Assembly: GCA_026003935.1 (NCBI GenBank)
Contig: BPIE01000001.1
Span: 620,001 to 684,000 of the forward strand
From: Tepidiforma sp.
GTDB lineage: Bacteria > Chloroflexota > Dehalococcoidia > Tepidiformales > Tepidiformaceae
DNA length: 64,000 nucleotides
Direction of reading: 5' to 3'
Numbering within the stretch: the stretch's first letter is position 1; each line of letters opens with the position of its first letter. Below the pieces are notes generated by a model, which was not told the origin of the DNA, ran no database searches, and worked only from the letters and a program-made list of their open reading frames with translations. This document shows positions 10,637 to 18,707 of the stretch, piece after piece. A program made the translations under genes and the position numbers.

Positions 10637-12484
10637 ATGGAGTTGCGGACACGGGAGAGGGCGCTGCTTGCGGCAGTGTTGCTGGCGGGGCTGTCGGTGC
10701 TGGCCTTTGGGTGGCTGCGGGGAGCGGAGGCGCAGGAGTCGGGCTGGAGCGTGAGGGAGTTCGCGGCGACGTACCGCGTGGCGGAAGACGGGGCGGTGGA
10801 GGTGGAGGAGCGGATCACGGTGGATTTTCGCAACCTGCAGCGCCACGGGATCTACCGGGACCTGTTCGAAACGGCGAAGTGCAGCGCGCCGGCTGCGGGG
10901 GCCGAGCAACCGCTCATCCCCTGTCCGGAGGGGCACGTTCGGAAGTGGGAGTACACGGCGTTCCGGGTGACCGACGAGACGGGGGCTGCGCGGGAGTTCA
11001 AGCGGGAGTCGGCACCGGGGACCATCCGGCTGCGGATTGGCGACCCTGATGTGACGGTGAGCGGTGTGCAGGTCTATCTGATCAGCTACCGGATAGGGCG
11101 GGCGCTCGACGCTTACGCGGGGCACGATGAGCTGTATTGGAATGTGACGGGGAGCTGGCAGGTGCCGGTCGAGCGGGTTTCGGTCCGCGTGAGTGTGCCG
11201 GGAACGGGGAAACTCCAGGCCGCCTGTCTTGTTGGCCTTGCGGGCTCGCGGCAGACGTGCCAGGCGGCCGCGGGGGGTGGTACGGCCACGTTTGCGGCCG
11301 AAGGATTGGACACGTTCGAGCAGGTGACCATCGTAGCGGGGTGGCCGAAGGGGGTGGTCGCCGTGCAGCCGCCGAAGTTGATCGAACCTGCGCGGGTTAG
11401 CGATTACGTCCAGCTGGATGCCGCGGAGCTTGCGGGGTTCGGGGCTACGGCAGCGGCCGGGCTCGCGGGGGCGGTAGCGCTGTGGTGGCGGCACGGGCGG
11501 GACCGGCAGTACCGGTCGGTCTACTACCTGACGAACGACGCGAGCGAGCAGACGAAACCGCTCTTCGGCGGGCCGCCGCTGGTGGTGGAGTACGTGCCGC
11601 CGGAGGACCTGCGCCCTGCGCAGATGGGAGTGCTGCTGGATGAGCGGGCGGACCCGCTGGACGTGACGGCGACGATCGTGGACCTCGCGGTGCGGGGGTA
11701 CCTGCACATCACGGAGGTTCCGAAGCGGTGGCTGCTGGGGAAGGCGGACTGGGAGTTGGAGAAGCAGCGGCGGGAGGGCACAGATCTGCTGCCCTACGAA
11801 CGGGCGCTGCTCGATTCGCTGTTCGCGAGCGGTGACCGCGTGAAAATTTCGGAGCTGAAGTACAAGTTCGCAGACGATTTAGAACTGGTGCAGCGGCTCC
11901 TGTATGACGACGCGATGGCGCGGGGGTGGTTCGCGATTCGGCCGGGGCGGGCGAAAGCGGCTGCAGCGGTCGCCGGGGTGGGGGTGCTTGCGGGAACAGC
12001 GGGGCTGATGTCGCTCGCAGCAACGTTTCTTGGGCGCGGGTTGCTGCCGGCAGGCTTCGGCGTCGCAGGGGGTGCGTTGCTCGCGCTGGCGCCCTCCATG
12101 GCGCGGCGGACGGCGGCGGGCAGCGAAATGCTGCGCCGGGTGCTCGGCTTCCGGCTGTACATCGACACGGCGGAGACGCACCGGCAGGAGTTCAACGAGC
12201 AGGCAAACATCTTCGAGCGGTACCTCCCCTATGCGATCGTCTTCGGGTGCGTGGAGAAGTGGGCGAAGGCGTTCTCGGGGCTCGACGACCGGGTGCAGCA
12301 ATCTACGTCGGGTTGGTACACGGGGGCGGGCGCGTTCCAGGTGGCGGCGTTCTCGTCAGGGCTGCGGGACTTTTCGACCTCGGTCGGGAGCACGCTCTCG
12401 GCGACGAGGTCAAGCAGCGGCTCCGGGTTTGGGGGCGGCGGAGCGGGCGGGGGAGGCGGCGGAGGCGGGGGCGGCTCGTGGTGA
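10637..12484 (+). CDS. DUF2207 (YciQ-like) membrane protein
   Basis: 615 aa. An N-terminal signal or anchor segment is followed by an extracytoplasmic beta-rich DUF2207 domain (WSVREFAATYRVAEDGAVEVEERITVDF, then HGIYRDLF). Next come a transmembrane segment after about residue 260, a cytoplasmic winged-helix-like region (RPAQMGVLLDERADPLDVTATIVDLAVRGYL), a pair of transmembrane segments near residues 440-490, and a Gly-rich tail ending in GGSW. This domain order is typical of the family, whose function is unknown. It stands alone on the plus strand, divergent from the hydroxylase genes, with its own promoter. Confidence 0.85.
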   Translation: MELRTRERALLAAVLLAGLSVLAFGWLRGAEAQESGWSVREFAATYRVAEDGAVEVEERITVDFRNLQRHGIYRDLFETAKCSAPAAGAEQPLIPCPEGHVRKWEYTAFRVTDETGAAREFKRESAPGTIRLRIGDPDVTVSGVQVYLISYRIGRALDAYAGHDELYWNVTGSWQVPVERVSVRVSVPGTGKLQAACLVGLAGSRQTCQAAAGGGTATFAAEGLDTFEQVTIVAGWPKGVVAVQPPKLIEPARVSDYVQLDAAELAGFGATAAAGLAGAVALWWRHGRDRQYRSVYYLTNDASEQTKPLFGGPPLVVEYVPPEDLRPAQMGVLLDERADPLDVTATIVDLAVRGYLHITEVPKRWLLGKADWELEKQRREGTDLLPYERALLDSLFASGDRVKISELKYKFADDLELVQRLLYDDAMARGWFAIRPGRAKAAAAVAGVGVLAGTAGLMSLAATFLGRGLLPAGFGVAGGALLALAPSMARRTAAGSEMLRRVLGFRLYIDTAETHRQEFNEQANIFERYLPYAIVFGCVEKWAKAFSGLDDRVQQSTSGWYTGAGAFQVAAFSSGLRDFSTSVGSTLSATRSSSGSGFGGGGAGGGGGGGGGGSW

Positions 12485-12487
12485 GCC

Positions 12488-12516
12488 TTGCGGGACTAGG
12501 CCATTTGTTCTACTGT
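12488..12516 (+). promoter_or_regulatory. Promoter of the VOC gene
   Basis: TTGCGG, 17-base spacer, TACTGT. The expected transcript start is about 30 bases before the ATG, leaving room for the ribosome binding site GGAGAAGG. Confidence 0.5.
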
Positions 12517-12552
12517 GCTTGGGCCGCCGCTTGGGCGCGAGAGGAGAAGGCG

Positions 12553-12990
12553 ATGACTGCGAACCTTTCCCACCTGCAGGTGAACATCGACCCGGCACAC
12601 GCCAGTTGGTACCGGGAGCTATTCGCTGCGCTCGGCTGGCCGACCATCTACGATGCGGACGGGGTGCTCGGGGTCGGCCCGGCGGACGGCCCGAGCCTCT
12701 GGTTCGTGCCGCAGGCGAGCGCGGCTGAAAACGATTACGACGGGCGCGGGGTGAACCACATCGCGCTGGCGGCCGACTCGGTCGACGAGGTCGACGCTGC
12801 GGCGGCCTACCTGGCATCGCGCCGCGTGCCCGCGCTGTTCGATACGCCCCGGCATCGGCCAGAGTTCGCGATGGGGCCGGCCCACACCTACTACCAGGTG
12901 ATGTTCGCGACGCCGGACCGGCTGCTGTTCGAGGTCGTCTATTCGGGACCGTTCGCTGGGGGGTCGGAATCGAGCCAGGCGCGGAGCTGA
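12553..12990 (+). CDS. VOC-family (glyoxalase/bleomycin-resistance fold) protein
   Basis: 145 aa, the length of a single VOC unit with two beta-alpha-beta-beta-beta modules. Candidate metal ligands are His in SHLQVNI near residue 7, His in GVNHIALAADS and Glu in LLFEVVYSGP. A substrate cannot be assigned. A strong ribosome binding site (GGAGAAGG) precedes the ATG. The last 52 bases overlap the 3' end of the convergent phosphodiesterase gene. Confidence 0.8.
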   Translation: MTANLSHLQVNIDPAHASWYRELFAALGWPTIYDADGVLGVGPADGPSLWFVPQASAAENDYDGRGVNHIALAADSVDEVDAAAAYLASRRVPALFDTPRHRPEFAMGPAHTYYQVMFATPDRLLFEVVYSGPFAGGSESSQARS

Positions 12991-13694
12991 TGGGGGACGT
13001 TGGTGATGATGCCGCTAACGCCGGCGTCGACGACGCGTTCCCAATCGGCGGGGGTGTCGGCAGTCCAGCACCAGACGGTGACCTGGCGGCGGCGGGCGCG
13101 GAGGACGAGGTCGCGGGTGACGGCGTGGTGTTCGACGGAGATGGCTTGGGCGCTGCGCTTGAGGAGTCCGCCGAGGAGGCGCTCGATGCCGTCGCCGGCG
13201 ACGGGCGGGGAGATGATGGCGGCGGAGATGCGCGGCTCGATGCTGCGGGCGCGAGCGACGATGTCCGGTGAGAAGGAATGGATGGCGGTCCAGCTCTCGG
13301 CGCCGCGGCGGCGGATGGCGGCGACGACGGCTTCGACACAGCGGGCGTCCTGCTCGGGGTCGCCGGGGGTGGACTTGAGCTCGCACATGACGGTGAGGCG
13401 GCCGTCGACGAGGTCGAGCACCTGTTCGAGGGTGGGAACCGGCTCGCCCTGCCCGGCATCAGCGGCCTGGAGCTCGGCCAGCGAGAGGTCGCGGACGCGG
13501 CCCGAGAGGTTGGTGGTGCGGTCGACGGTGTTGTCGTGCATGAGGACGGGGACACCGTCGGCGCAGATCTGGACATCGATCTCCATGGCTTCGGCCCGCG
13601 CGTCGAGGCAGGCGCGGACGCCGGCGAGGGTATTGGCGGGCGCTTCGCCGGCTGCACCTGCGTGTCCGATGACGAGGACGAAGGGTTTTTTCAC
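12939..13694 (-). CDS. ugpQ: Glycerophosphodiester phosphodiesterase
   Basis: GDPD-family TIM-barrel enzyme (251 aa) that cleaves glycerophosphodiesters to glycerol-3-phosphate and an alcohol. Active-site motifs: GHAGAAGEAPANT (an HRG...PENT variant with HAG), MEIDVQICADGVPVLMHD, and MCELKS for the metal-binding Glu. The C-terminal TADTPADWERVVDAGVSGIITNVP is typical. I prefer the GTG at 13694 (MKKPFVLVIGHAG): a TAAAGT -10 box ends 8 bases before it, while the alternative ATG at 13730 lies upstream of that box. The change of Arg to Ala in HRG is unusual for the family. Confidence 0.85.
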   Translation of the reverse strand: MKKPFVLVIGHAGAAGEAPANTLAGVRACLDARAEAMEIDVQICADGVPVLMHDNTVDRTTNLSGRVRDLSLAELQAADAGQGEPVPTLEQVLDLVDGRLTVMCELKSTPGDPEQDARCVEAVVAAIRRRGAESWTAIHSFSPDIVARARSIEPRISAAIISPPVAGDGIERLLGGLLKRSAQAISVEHHAVTRDLVLRARRRQVTVWCWTADTPADWERVVDAGVSGIITNVPHQLRAWLDSDPPANGPE

Positions 13695-13702
13695 GAGCGC
13701 GA

Positions 13703-13730
13703 ACTTTACCGGCGGAGGGGCAACGGGCAA
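13703..13730 (-). promoter_or_regulatory. Leaderless promoter of the phosphodiesterase gene
   Basis: Minus strand: TTGCCC, 16-base spacer, TAAAGT, then 8 bases to the GTG at 13694. There is no ribosome binding site. The promoter sits in the 3' part of the MBL gene as read, but becomes intergenic if that gene's frameshift is corrected. Confidence 0.5.
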
Positions 13731-14551
13731 TTGGGAGTTGGTCGAAGTTGCTTTACGACTTCTTTACCTGAGTCGGTGACCGGCGGCCTGCGAAGGCTGC
13801 GGCGAAACGCATGAGGCGGGCAGCACGTTCGAGGGCGGTGCGGGGGGTGAGGGGACGGCGGGGGGAGGGCGGCGAGGGCGCGGAGGGCAACGTCGAAGCC
13901 GGTGAGGAGCGGTTCGCCGTGGCCGGGGAAGCCTGCCGGCGGGGCGAGGTCGGCGAATTCGGCGATGGACTGGAGGTAGCGGGCGTCGTCGTGGTTGGCC
14001 CAGGCGAGGCAGCGGGTGAGGTCGCCGCGGTGGCTGATCACGAGGTCGCCGACGAATGCTGCGGCGAGGTGGTCGGCGATGAAGCAGAGCGAGCCCGGGG
14101 TGTGGCCGGGCACGGGGATGGCGCGCATCCCGGGGAGGACGTCCATCTCGCAGTCGACCGCGATGGCGACGGGCACGGGTTCCGGGCGGCGGCCGAGAAG
14201 CCCGGCGACGAGCCGGACGGGATGTGTGCGGCCGACGCCGGAGCGAAGGAGGGGACGGCCATCGCGGAGGCGGCAGTCGCCGGCGCCGGCGATGACGGGT
14301 GCCCCGGTGGCGCGTGCGATGGCTGCGGCGGCACCGGTATGGTCGCGGTGGCGATGGGTGAGCAAGATGCCTTCGAGCGGGCGGCCGATGGCTTCGAGGG
14401 CGGCCAGGATGGCGCGGGCGCTCTCGGCGAAGCCGGTGTCGACGAGGGCGACGCCGCCACCGGGGAGGGTGACGAGGAAGACGTTGGAGCCGCGGGTGCC
14501 GTGGAGCCACCAGACACCGGGCAGTGGTTCATCGGCGGGGACGGGCTGCAT
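13706..14551 (-). CDS. MBL-fold metallohydrolase, 3' end frameshifted
   Basis: Metallo-beta-lactamase-fold hydrolase (281 aa as read). Zinc motif THRHRDH lies near residue 68, followed by PGHTPGSLCF, a metal-bridging Asp in FVGDLVI and a final His in GFPGHGEP. The sequence is sound to about residue 230 (VALRALAAL), then turns into a Pro/Arg-rich tail. The neighbouring frame gives a natural end (TALERAARLMRFAAAFAGRR, stop at 13753-13755), so one extra G in a G6 run (13842-13847 or 13860-13865) has probably shifted the frame. The corrected gene would end before the phosphodiesterase promoter. Substrate unknown. Confidence 0.75.
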   Translation of the reverse strand: MQPVPADEPLPGVWWLHGTRGSNVFLVTLPGGGVALVDTGFAESARAILAALEAIGRPLEGILLTHRHRDHTGAAAAIARATGAPVIAGAGDCRLRDGRPLLRSGVGRTHPVRLVAGLLGRRPEPVPVAIAVDCEMDVLPGMRAIPVPGHTPGSLCFIADHLAAAFVGDLVISHRGDLTRCLAWANHDDARYLQSIAEFADLAPPAGFPGHGEPLLTGFDVALRALAALPPPSPHPPHRPRTCCPPHAFRRSLRRPPVTDSGKEVVKQLRPTPNCPLPLRR

Positions 14552-14559
14552 GCGGGACG

Positions 14560-14565
14560 ATCGTA
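14560..14565 (-). promoter_or_regulatory. -10 box, leaderless promoter of the MBL gene
   Basis: TACGAT on the minus strand, ending 8 bases before the ATG at 14551, with no ribosome binding site. The stretch from here to 14746 holds no gene I recognise. Confidence 0.4.
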
Positions 14566-14746
14566 CCGGACGCGGGCGAACGGGGGGCTAGCGGCGCAGG
14601 GGGTCGGCGGCATCGCGGAGGGCATCGGCGAGCGGGCAGGGCGAGGATGCGGGCGCGGCCGCAGCGCTGAACCTCTTGCGAGAGAAGGCCCCGGCAATGG
14701 CGCAGCGGGACGGGGAGCAGCGCCACGTCCTGGGGCAAAGCAAGGC

Positions 14747-14776
14747 TTGGCGGCGGGGCGGGCGGGGTGATAGAGT
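14747..14776 (+). promoter_or_regulatory. Promoter of the first cobalamin operon
   Basis: TTGGCG, 18-base spacer, TAGAGT, placed just before the riboswitch. The second riboswitch has the same -10 hexamer and spacer length, which supports both calls. Confidence 0.6.
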
Positions 14777-14782
14777 CCGGGG

Positions 14783-14925
14783 GACGTTCGTTTGCGAACC
14801 CGGTGGGAATCCGGGGCTGTCCCGCAACTGTGATCCGCCCGCCAGGGCGGTAAGCCAGGTCGCCAGCGACGTCGGTGTCTAGCCCGCGGGGAAACGGGTA
14901 GTGGACACGTGGTTTGGCGAACGCC
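14783..14925 (+). promoter_or_regulatory. Cobalamin riboswitch (upstream of btuC)
   Basis: The conserved core of the B12 aptamer is present: GAACCCGGTGGGAATCC, then GGGGCTGTCCCGCAACTGTG, then the B12-box-like GTAAGCCAGGTCGCC. A closing P1 stem CGTTCG/CGAACG pairs the two ends. It is followed 20 bases on by a terminator hairpin, so adenosylcobalamin binding should stop transcription of the uptake and assembly genes. Confidence 0.93.
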
Positions 14926-14945
14926 TTCCATGTGACGAGCCCACT

Positions 14946-14970
14946 GCCCCTCGAGCGAGAGGGGCTTTTC
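14946..14970 (+). terminator. Riboswitch-controlled terminator 1
   Basis: GCCCCTC / GAGGGGC stem with a 6-base loop followed by TTTTC. It lies between the riboswitch and btuC, so it is the expression platform. The remaining 127 bases before btuC hold only the ribosome binding site. Confidence 0.85.
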
Positions 14971-15097
14971 GTTGCCCGGGATCTCGGGCGGCGGCTCCCG
15001 CGGGTGCTGCTCCGGATGGATGCAGCGCCCGCGTTGCGTTTGGAAGGGAGAGCCGGCGACGTGCTGCGGACTGCGTTCCCACGGGCGGAGGAAGGGA

Positions 15098-16204
15098 ATG
15101 GAACGAGCCGGAATGGTGCTTCAGCAGCCAGGGCAGGCGGGCGCGGTCGGGGCGGCGCTCGCCGGCGGGTGCGGGTTCCGCCGGTTCGCGCTGGTGACGG
15201 CGCTCCTGGCCGCGGCCTGGGCCGGCGCGGCGGTGCTGGCGGTGGCGAATGGGCCGGTCCGGATTCCGCCGGTTCACGTCGTCTCGGCGCTGGCGGACCG
15301 GGTGGGCATCCGCGCCGGGACGTACGAGGAGCGGGAGCGGCTGGTGATCGAACGGCTGCGGCTGCCGCGGGTGGTGCTGGCGACGCTCACGGGGGCGGCG
15401 CTGGCGGCGGCGGGGGCGACGCTGCAGGCGCTGTTTCGGAATCCGCTGGCGGACCCGGGGCTGCTGGGGGTTTCGTCCGGGGCGGCGACGGGCGCCGTCG
15501 CGGCGATTGCTTCGGGGATTGGGGCTGCGTCGATGTGGTGGGTGTGCGGATCGGCGTTTGCCGGGGCGATGGGGGCGGTGACGCTGGTGTATGTGCTGGG
15601 CGCTCCCGGCGGCCGGCCGGTACCTTCGAGCCTGCTGCTGGCGGGTGTGGCGGTGAGTGCGTTTTTGGGGTCGGTGACGTCGGTGGTCATTGCGCTGGTG
15701 CCGCCGGACGAGGCGCTCCGGGGCATCCTGTTTTGGCTGGCGGGCGGGTTCAGCGGTGCGCAGTGGGGCTACGTCCGGGTTGTTGGCATGCCGGTGATAG
15801 CGGGGCTGCTCGTGATGGGGCTGGCGGGGCGCCAGCTGAATTTGCTGGCGGTGTCGGAGGAGCTGGCGGCGACGAGCGGGGTGCGGGTGGGGCTGACGCG
15901 GGCGGTACTGCTGGGTGCGGCGACGCTGGCGACGGCGGCTTCGGTGAGTGTGAGCGGGACGATTGGCTTCGTGGGGCTGGTGGTCCCGCATGTGCTGCGG
16001 CTGGTGCTCGGGCCGGACTACCGGTACCTGCTGCCGGCTTCGATGGTTGCGGGTGCGGCGGTGCTGGTGGGGGCGGACACGGTGGCGCGGACGGTGGTAC
16101 GGCCGGCGGAGCTGCAGGTGGGGATGGTAACGGCGCTGGCCGGGGCGCCGGTCTTTGCGGTGATCCTGCTGCGACAGCGTTCGCGGCTGGCAATCCAGGT
16201 GTAA
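15098..16204 (+). CDS. btuC: Corrinoid/cobalamin ABC transporter permease (FecCD family)
   Basis: BtuC-type inner-membrane permease (368 aa, about ten membrane segments). Family marks are RLPRVVLATLTGAALAAAGA, QALFRNPLADPGLLGVSSGA and the C-terminal SGTIGFVGLVVPHVLRLVLG. The ATG at 15098 is chosen because GGAGGAAG lies just upstream; the open frame runs 42 codons further back into the leader but has no family character there. The riboswitch, the following binding protein and ATPase, and the B12 genes make corrinoid the likely cargo rather than iron-siderophore. Confidence 0.9.
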   Translation: MERAGMVLQQPGQAGAVGAALAGGCGFRRFALVTALLAAAWAGAAVLAVANGPVRIPPVHVVSALADRVGIRAGTYEERERLVIERLRLPRVVLATLTGAALAAAGATLQALFRNPLADPGLLGVSSGAATGAVAAIASGIGAASMWWVCGSAFAGAMGAVTLVYVLGAPGGRPVPSSLLLAGVAVSAFLGSVTSVVIALVPPDEALRGILFWLAGGFSGAQWGYVRVVGMPVIAGLLVMGLAGRQLNLLAVSEELAATSGVRVGLTRAVLLGAATLATAASVSVSGTIGFVGLVVPHVLRLVLGPDYRYLLPASMVAGAAVLVGADTVARTVVRPAELQVGMVTALAGAPVFAVILLRQRSRLAIQV

Positions 16205-16225
16205 CCAGAGGAGGAATGTTCGAAC

Positions 16226-17329
16226 ATGCAACGATTCTTGCAGCGGCTGTTGCCTCTCGCGCTGGCGGCGCTCGCGGTGAGCGCGCTGGTCGCGGGCTGC
16301 GGGGGCGACGACGATGGCGGTGAGCCCCCTTCGACGGGGAGGGCACCGGCGACGGCGGCAGCGACACCAACGGAGCCGGCTGCGAAGCGGATCGAGGAAC
16401 GGCTGAAGGGCGTCCCGGGCATTGTCGACCCGTCGAATCTGTCGTGGCCGCGGGAGGTGGAGGGGCTGAACGGGAAGCGGACGCTGACCGAGAAGCCGAC
16501 GAAGATTCACACGATGTCGGCGGGCATCGACGAGATTACGCTGTCGCTCGTCCCGCTGGAGCGCGTGGTGGGGGTGGGTTCGGCGACGAAGAATCCTGAT
16601 GTTTCGAGTTTTGCCTCGCTCGTCAAGGACCTGCCGACGGTGGCCCGGGAGCCGGAGGCGGTGGTGGCGAGCGGGGCGGAGCTGGTCATCGCGACGCCGA
16701 CGCAGAAGGCGGACGTGGTCGCGGCGATCGAGCAGGCGGGCGTGCCGGTGGTGCAGCTGAATCTCGACCCGACGCCCGCCGGGCGGCTGAATGCCATCCT
16801 GCTGCTGGGCTATATCTACGGGGAGGAGGAGCGGGCGATCGCGCTGGCCGACGAAGTGGAGGCGCGGTACGAGAAGGTGGTCGCGGTGACGGGTAAGAAG
16901 AGCGATTCGGAGAGGCCGGTCGTTGCGCACGTCACGAAGTACACGTCGCTCTACATGGCAGGGTCTGGGACGACCGGTGAAGGGATCATCACGGCGGCGG
17001 GCGCGAAGAACGCGGGGACGGTGAGCGGCATCAAGGGGAACCAGCAAATCGGGCTGGAGGCGGTGGTGGCGGCGAACCCCGATGTGATCATCATCCCGAT
17101 GCCGAGCGAGGCAGGTGAGAAGTTCAAGGCTGAGCTGCTGGCGGAGCCGGCGCTCGCGGGGGTGCCGGCCATCAAGAACGGCAAGGTGTACGTGGTGCCG
17201 CCGGCGCTATACACGACCAATTCGTTTGCGAATGTGCGGGCGGTTGAGCACCTTGCGCATATCCTCTGGCCGTCGGAGTTCCCGGTGGCTGACCCGCCGC
17301 AGTTCAGCCTTGCGGGGCAGGGCGGCTGA
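16226..17329 (+). CDS. btuF: Corrinoid ABC transporter substrate-binding lipoprotein
   Basis: BtuF/FecB-type binding protein (367 aa). Signal peptide with lipobox LVAGC (Cys25), then an acidic and Ala/Thr-rich linker to about residue 55. The two-lobed binding domain shows PTKIHTMSAGIDEITLSLVP, VVGVGSAT and VYVVPPALYTTNSFANVRAVEHLAHIL. An AGGAGGAA ribosome binding site precedes the ATG. It lies between permease and ATPase in one operon. Cargo is inferred from the riboswitch. Confidence 0.9.
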   Translation: MQRFLQRLLPLALAALAVSALVAGCGGDDDGGEPPSTGRAPATAAATPTEPAAKRIEERLKGVPGIVDPSNLSWPREVEGLNGKRTLTEKPTKIHTMSAGIDEITLSLVPLERVVGVGSATKNPDVSSFASLVKDLPTVAREPEAVVASGAELVIATPTQKADVVAAIEQAGVPVVQLNLDPTPAGRLNAILLLGYIYGEEERAIALADEVEARYEKVVAVTGKKSDSERPVVAHVTKYTSLYMAGSGTTGEGIITAAGAKNAGTVSGIKGNQQIGLEAVVAANPDVIIIPMPSEAGEKFKAELLAEPALAGVPAIKNGKVYVVPPALYTTNSFANVRAVEHLAHILWPSEFPVADPPQFSLAGQGG

Positions 17330-17338
17330 GGCCTGGGG

Positions 17339-18160
17339 ATGGCGGCGCCGTTCGCGCTCGTTGCTGATGGGCTGGGATACCGGGCGGGGGGCCGGTGGCT
17401 CCTGCGCGAGGTGTGCCTGCGGGCGAGCCCCGGCGAGGTCGTGGGGCTGATCGGGCCGAACGGCGCCGGGAAGTCGACGCTTGCGAGGCTGCTGGCCGGG
17501 CTGCTGCGCCCGGCCAGCGGCCGGGCGTGGTTCGAGCAAGGCGGCCGGGTCCTGCGGCGTTCCGCTGCGGCGCGCCAGCTCGCCTATGTGGCGCAATCGG
17601 TGCCGGAGGCACCGGGGTTCACGGCGGGTGAGGTGGTGCTGATGGGGCGATACCCGCACCGGGGGGCGCTGGCGCGGGAGACCACGGCCGACCGCGAGGC
17701 GGCGGCGCGGGCGATGGGATGGATGGGGGTGCTCGAGCTGGCAGGACGGCGGTTCGACTCGCTTTCGGGGGGCGAGCGGCAGCGGGTGATGGTGGCGCGG
17801 GCGCTGGCGCAGGCGGAACGGATGGTCATCCTCGACGAGCCGACGTCCGCGCTCGACGTGCGGCACCAGCTCGAGCTGCTGGCGCTGCTGCGGAGGCTGG
17901 CTGAGGAGGGAATGGGGTTCGTGGTGGTGCTGCACGACCTCGCGGCTGCGGGGAGCTGGTGCGACCGACTCGTGCTGCTGGACCGGGGCCGGGTTGCGGC
18001 GGAGGGAGTCCCGCGGGAGGTGCTCCGCGAGGAGGTGCTTGCGGAGGTTTACGGCATCGAGGCTGCCGTGGAATGGGATGGCGAGGGCCGGTGCAGCATC
18101 GCGTTTGCGCTGGCCGGGACACGCGGCGAAGCAGCGGGGGTGAGCCATGTCGGACGGTGA
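17339..18160 (+). CDS. btuD: Corrinoid ABC transporter ATPase
   Basis: ABC ATPase of the FepC/BtuD group (273 aa). Walker [10 protein letters not shown] at residues 39-47, Q-loop in [20 protein letters not shown], signature [17 protein letters not shown], Walker [13 protein letters not shown], and switch His in VVLHDLAAA. The C-terminus overlaps the cobO start by 14 bases, so the uptake and adenosylation genes are coupled. Confidence 0.92.
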   Translation: MAAPFALVADGLGYRAGGRWLLREVCLRASPGEVVGLIGPNGAGKSTLARLLAGLLRPASGRAWFEQGGRVLRRSAAARQLAYVAQSVPEAPGFTAGEVVLMGRYPHRGALARETTADREAAARAMGWMGVLELAGRRFDSLSGGERQRVMVARALAQAERMVILDEPTSALDVRHQLELLALLRRLAEEGMGFVVVLHDLAAAGSWCDRLVLLDRGRVAAEGVPREVLREEVLAEVYGIEAAVEWDGEGRCSIAFALAGTRGEAAGVSHVGR

Positions 18161-18707
18161 GCATCAGCCGGTGAAGGGGCCCCGGAAGAAGAAGGGGCTC
18201 CTCATCGTGAACACGGGAAACGGGAAGGGGAAGACGACGGCGGCGCTGGGGATGGTGCTGCGGGCGTGGGGCCGCGGCATGCCGGTCGCGGTCTACCAGT
18301 TCATCAAGCCGCCAACGGCGAACTTCGGGGAGCACCGGGCGGCGAAGCGGCTGGGCATCCCGGTGCATCCGCTGGGGGACGGGTTCACGTGGCGGTCGAA
18401 GGACCCGGAGAAGACGCGGGCGCTGGCGGTTGAGCAGTGGGAGCGGGCGAGGGCGCGGCTGCACGACCCGGAGCTGGCGATGCTGGTGCTGGACGAGTTC
18501 ACGTATCCGCTGCACTACGGGTGGCTGGCGACGGGGGAGGCGGTGGCGGCGCTGTGCGCGCGGCGGCCGCTGCTGCATGTGGTGGTGACGGGGCGGTACG
18601 CACCGCCGGAGCTGATCGAGGCTGCGGATTTGGTGACGGAGATGACGCTGGTGAAGCACCCGTACCGGGAGCAGGGCATCAAGGCACAACCAGGGGTGGA
18701 GTTCTGA
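18147..18707 (+). CDS. cobO: Cob(I)yrinic acid a,c-diamide adenosyltransferase
   Basis: CobO/BtuR-type ATP:corrinoid adenosyltransferase (186 aa). P-loop [21 protein letters not shown] near residue 22; Walker-B-like [39 protein letters not shown]; and the C-terminal [16 protein letters not shown] that marks this family. It adds the 5'-deoxyadenosyl group to imported or new corrinoid. Its stop overlaps the cobT start (TGATG). Confidence 0.96.
   Translation: MSDGEHQPVKGPRKKKGLLIVNTGNGKGKTTAALGMVLRAWGRGMPVAVYQFIKPPTANFGEHRAAKRLGIPVHPLGDGFTWRSKDPEKTRALAVEQWERARARLHDPELAMLVLDEFTYPLHYGWLATGEAVAALCARRPLLHVVVTGRYAPPELIEAADLVTEMTLVKHPYREQGIKAQPGVEF

Noticed and set aside
12420-12484. Glycine-rich low-complexity end of the DUF2207 gene as a repeat element
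   Set aside because: Such Gly-rich tails ending in a Ser or Trp are common in this protein family and stay in frame.
14566-14746. A small minus-strand gene between the MBL gene and the first riboswitch
   Set aside because: Short open frames exist, but none has a family pattern, ribosome binding site or promoter I can support.
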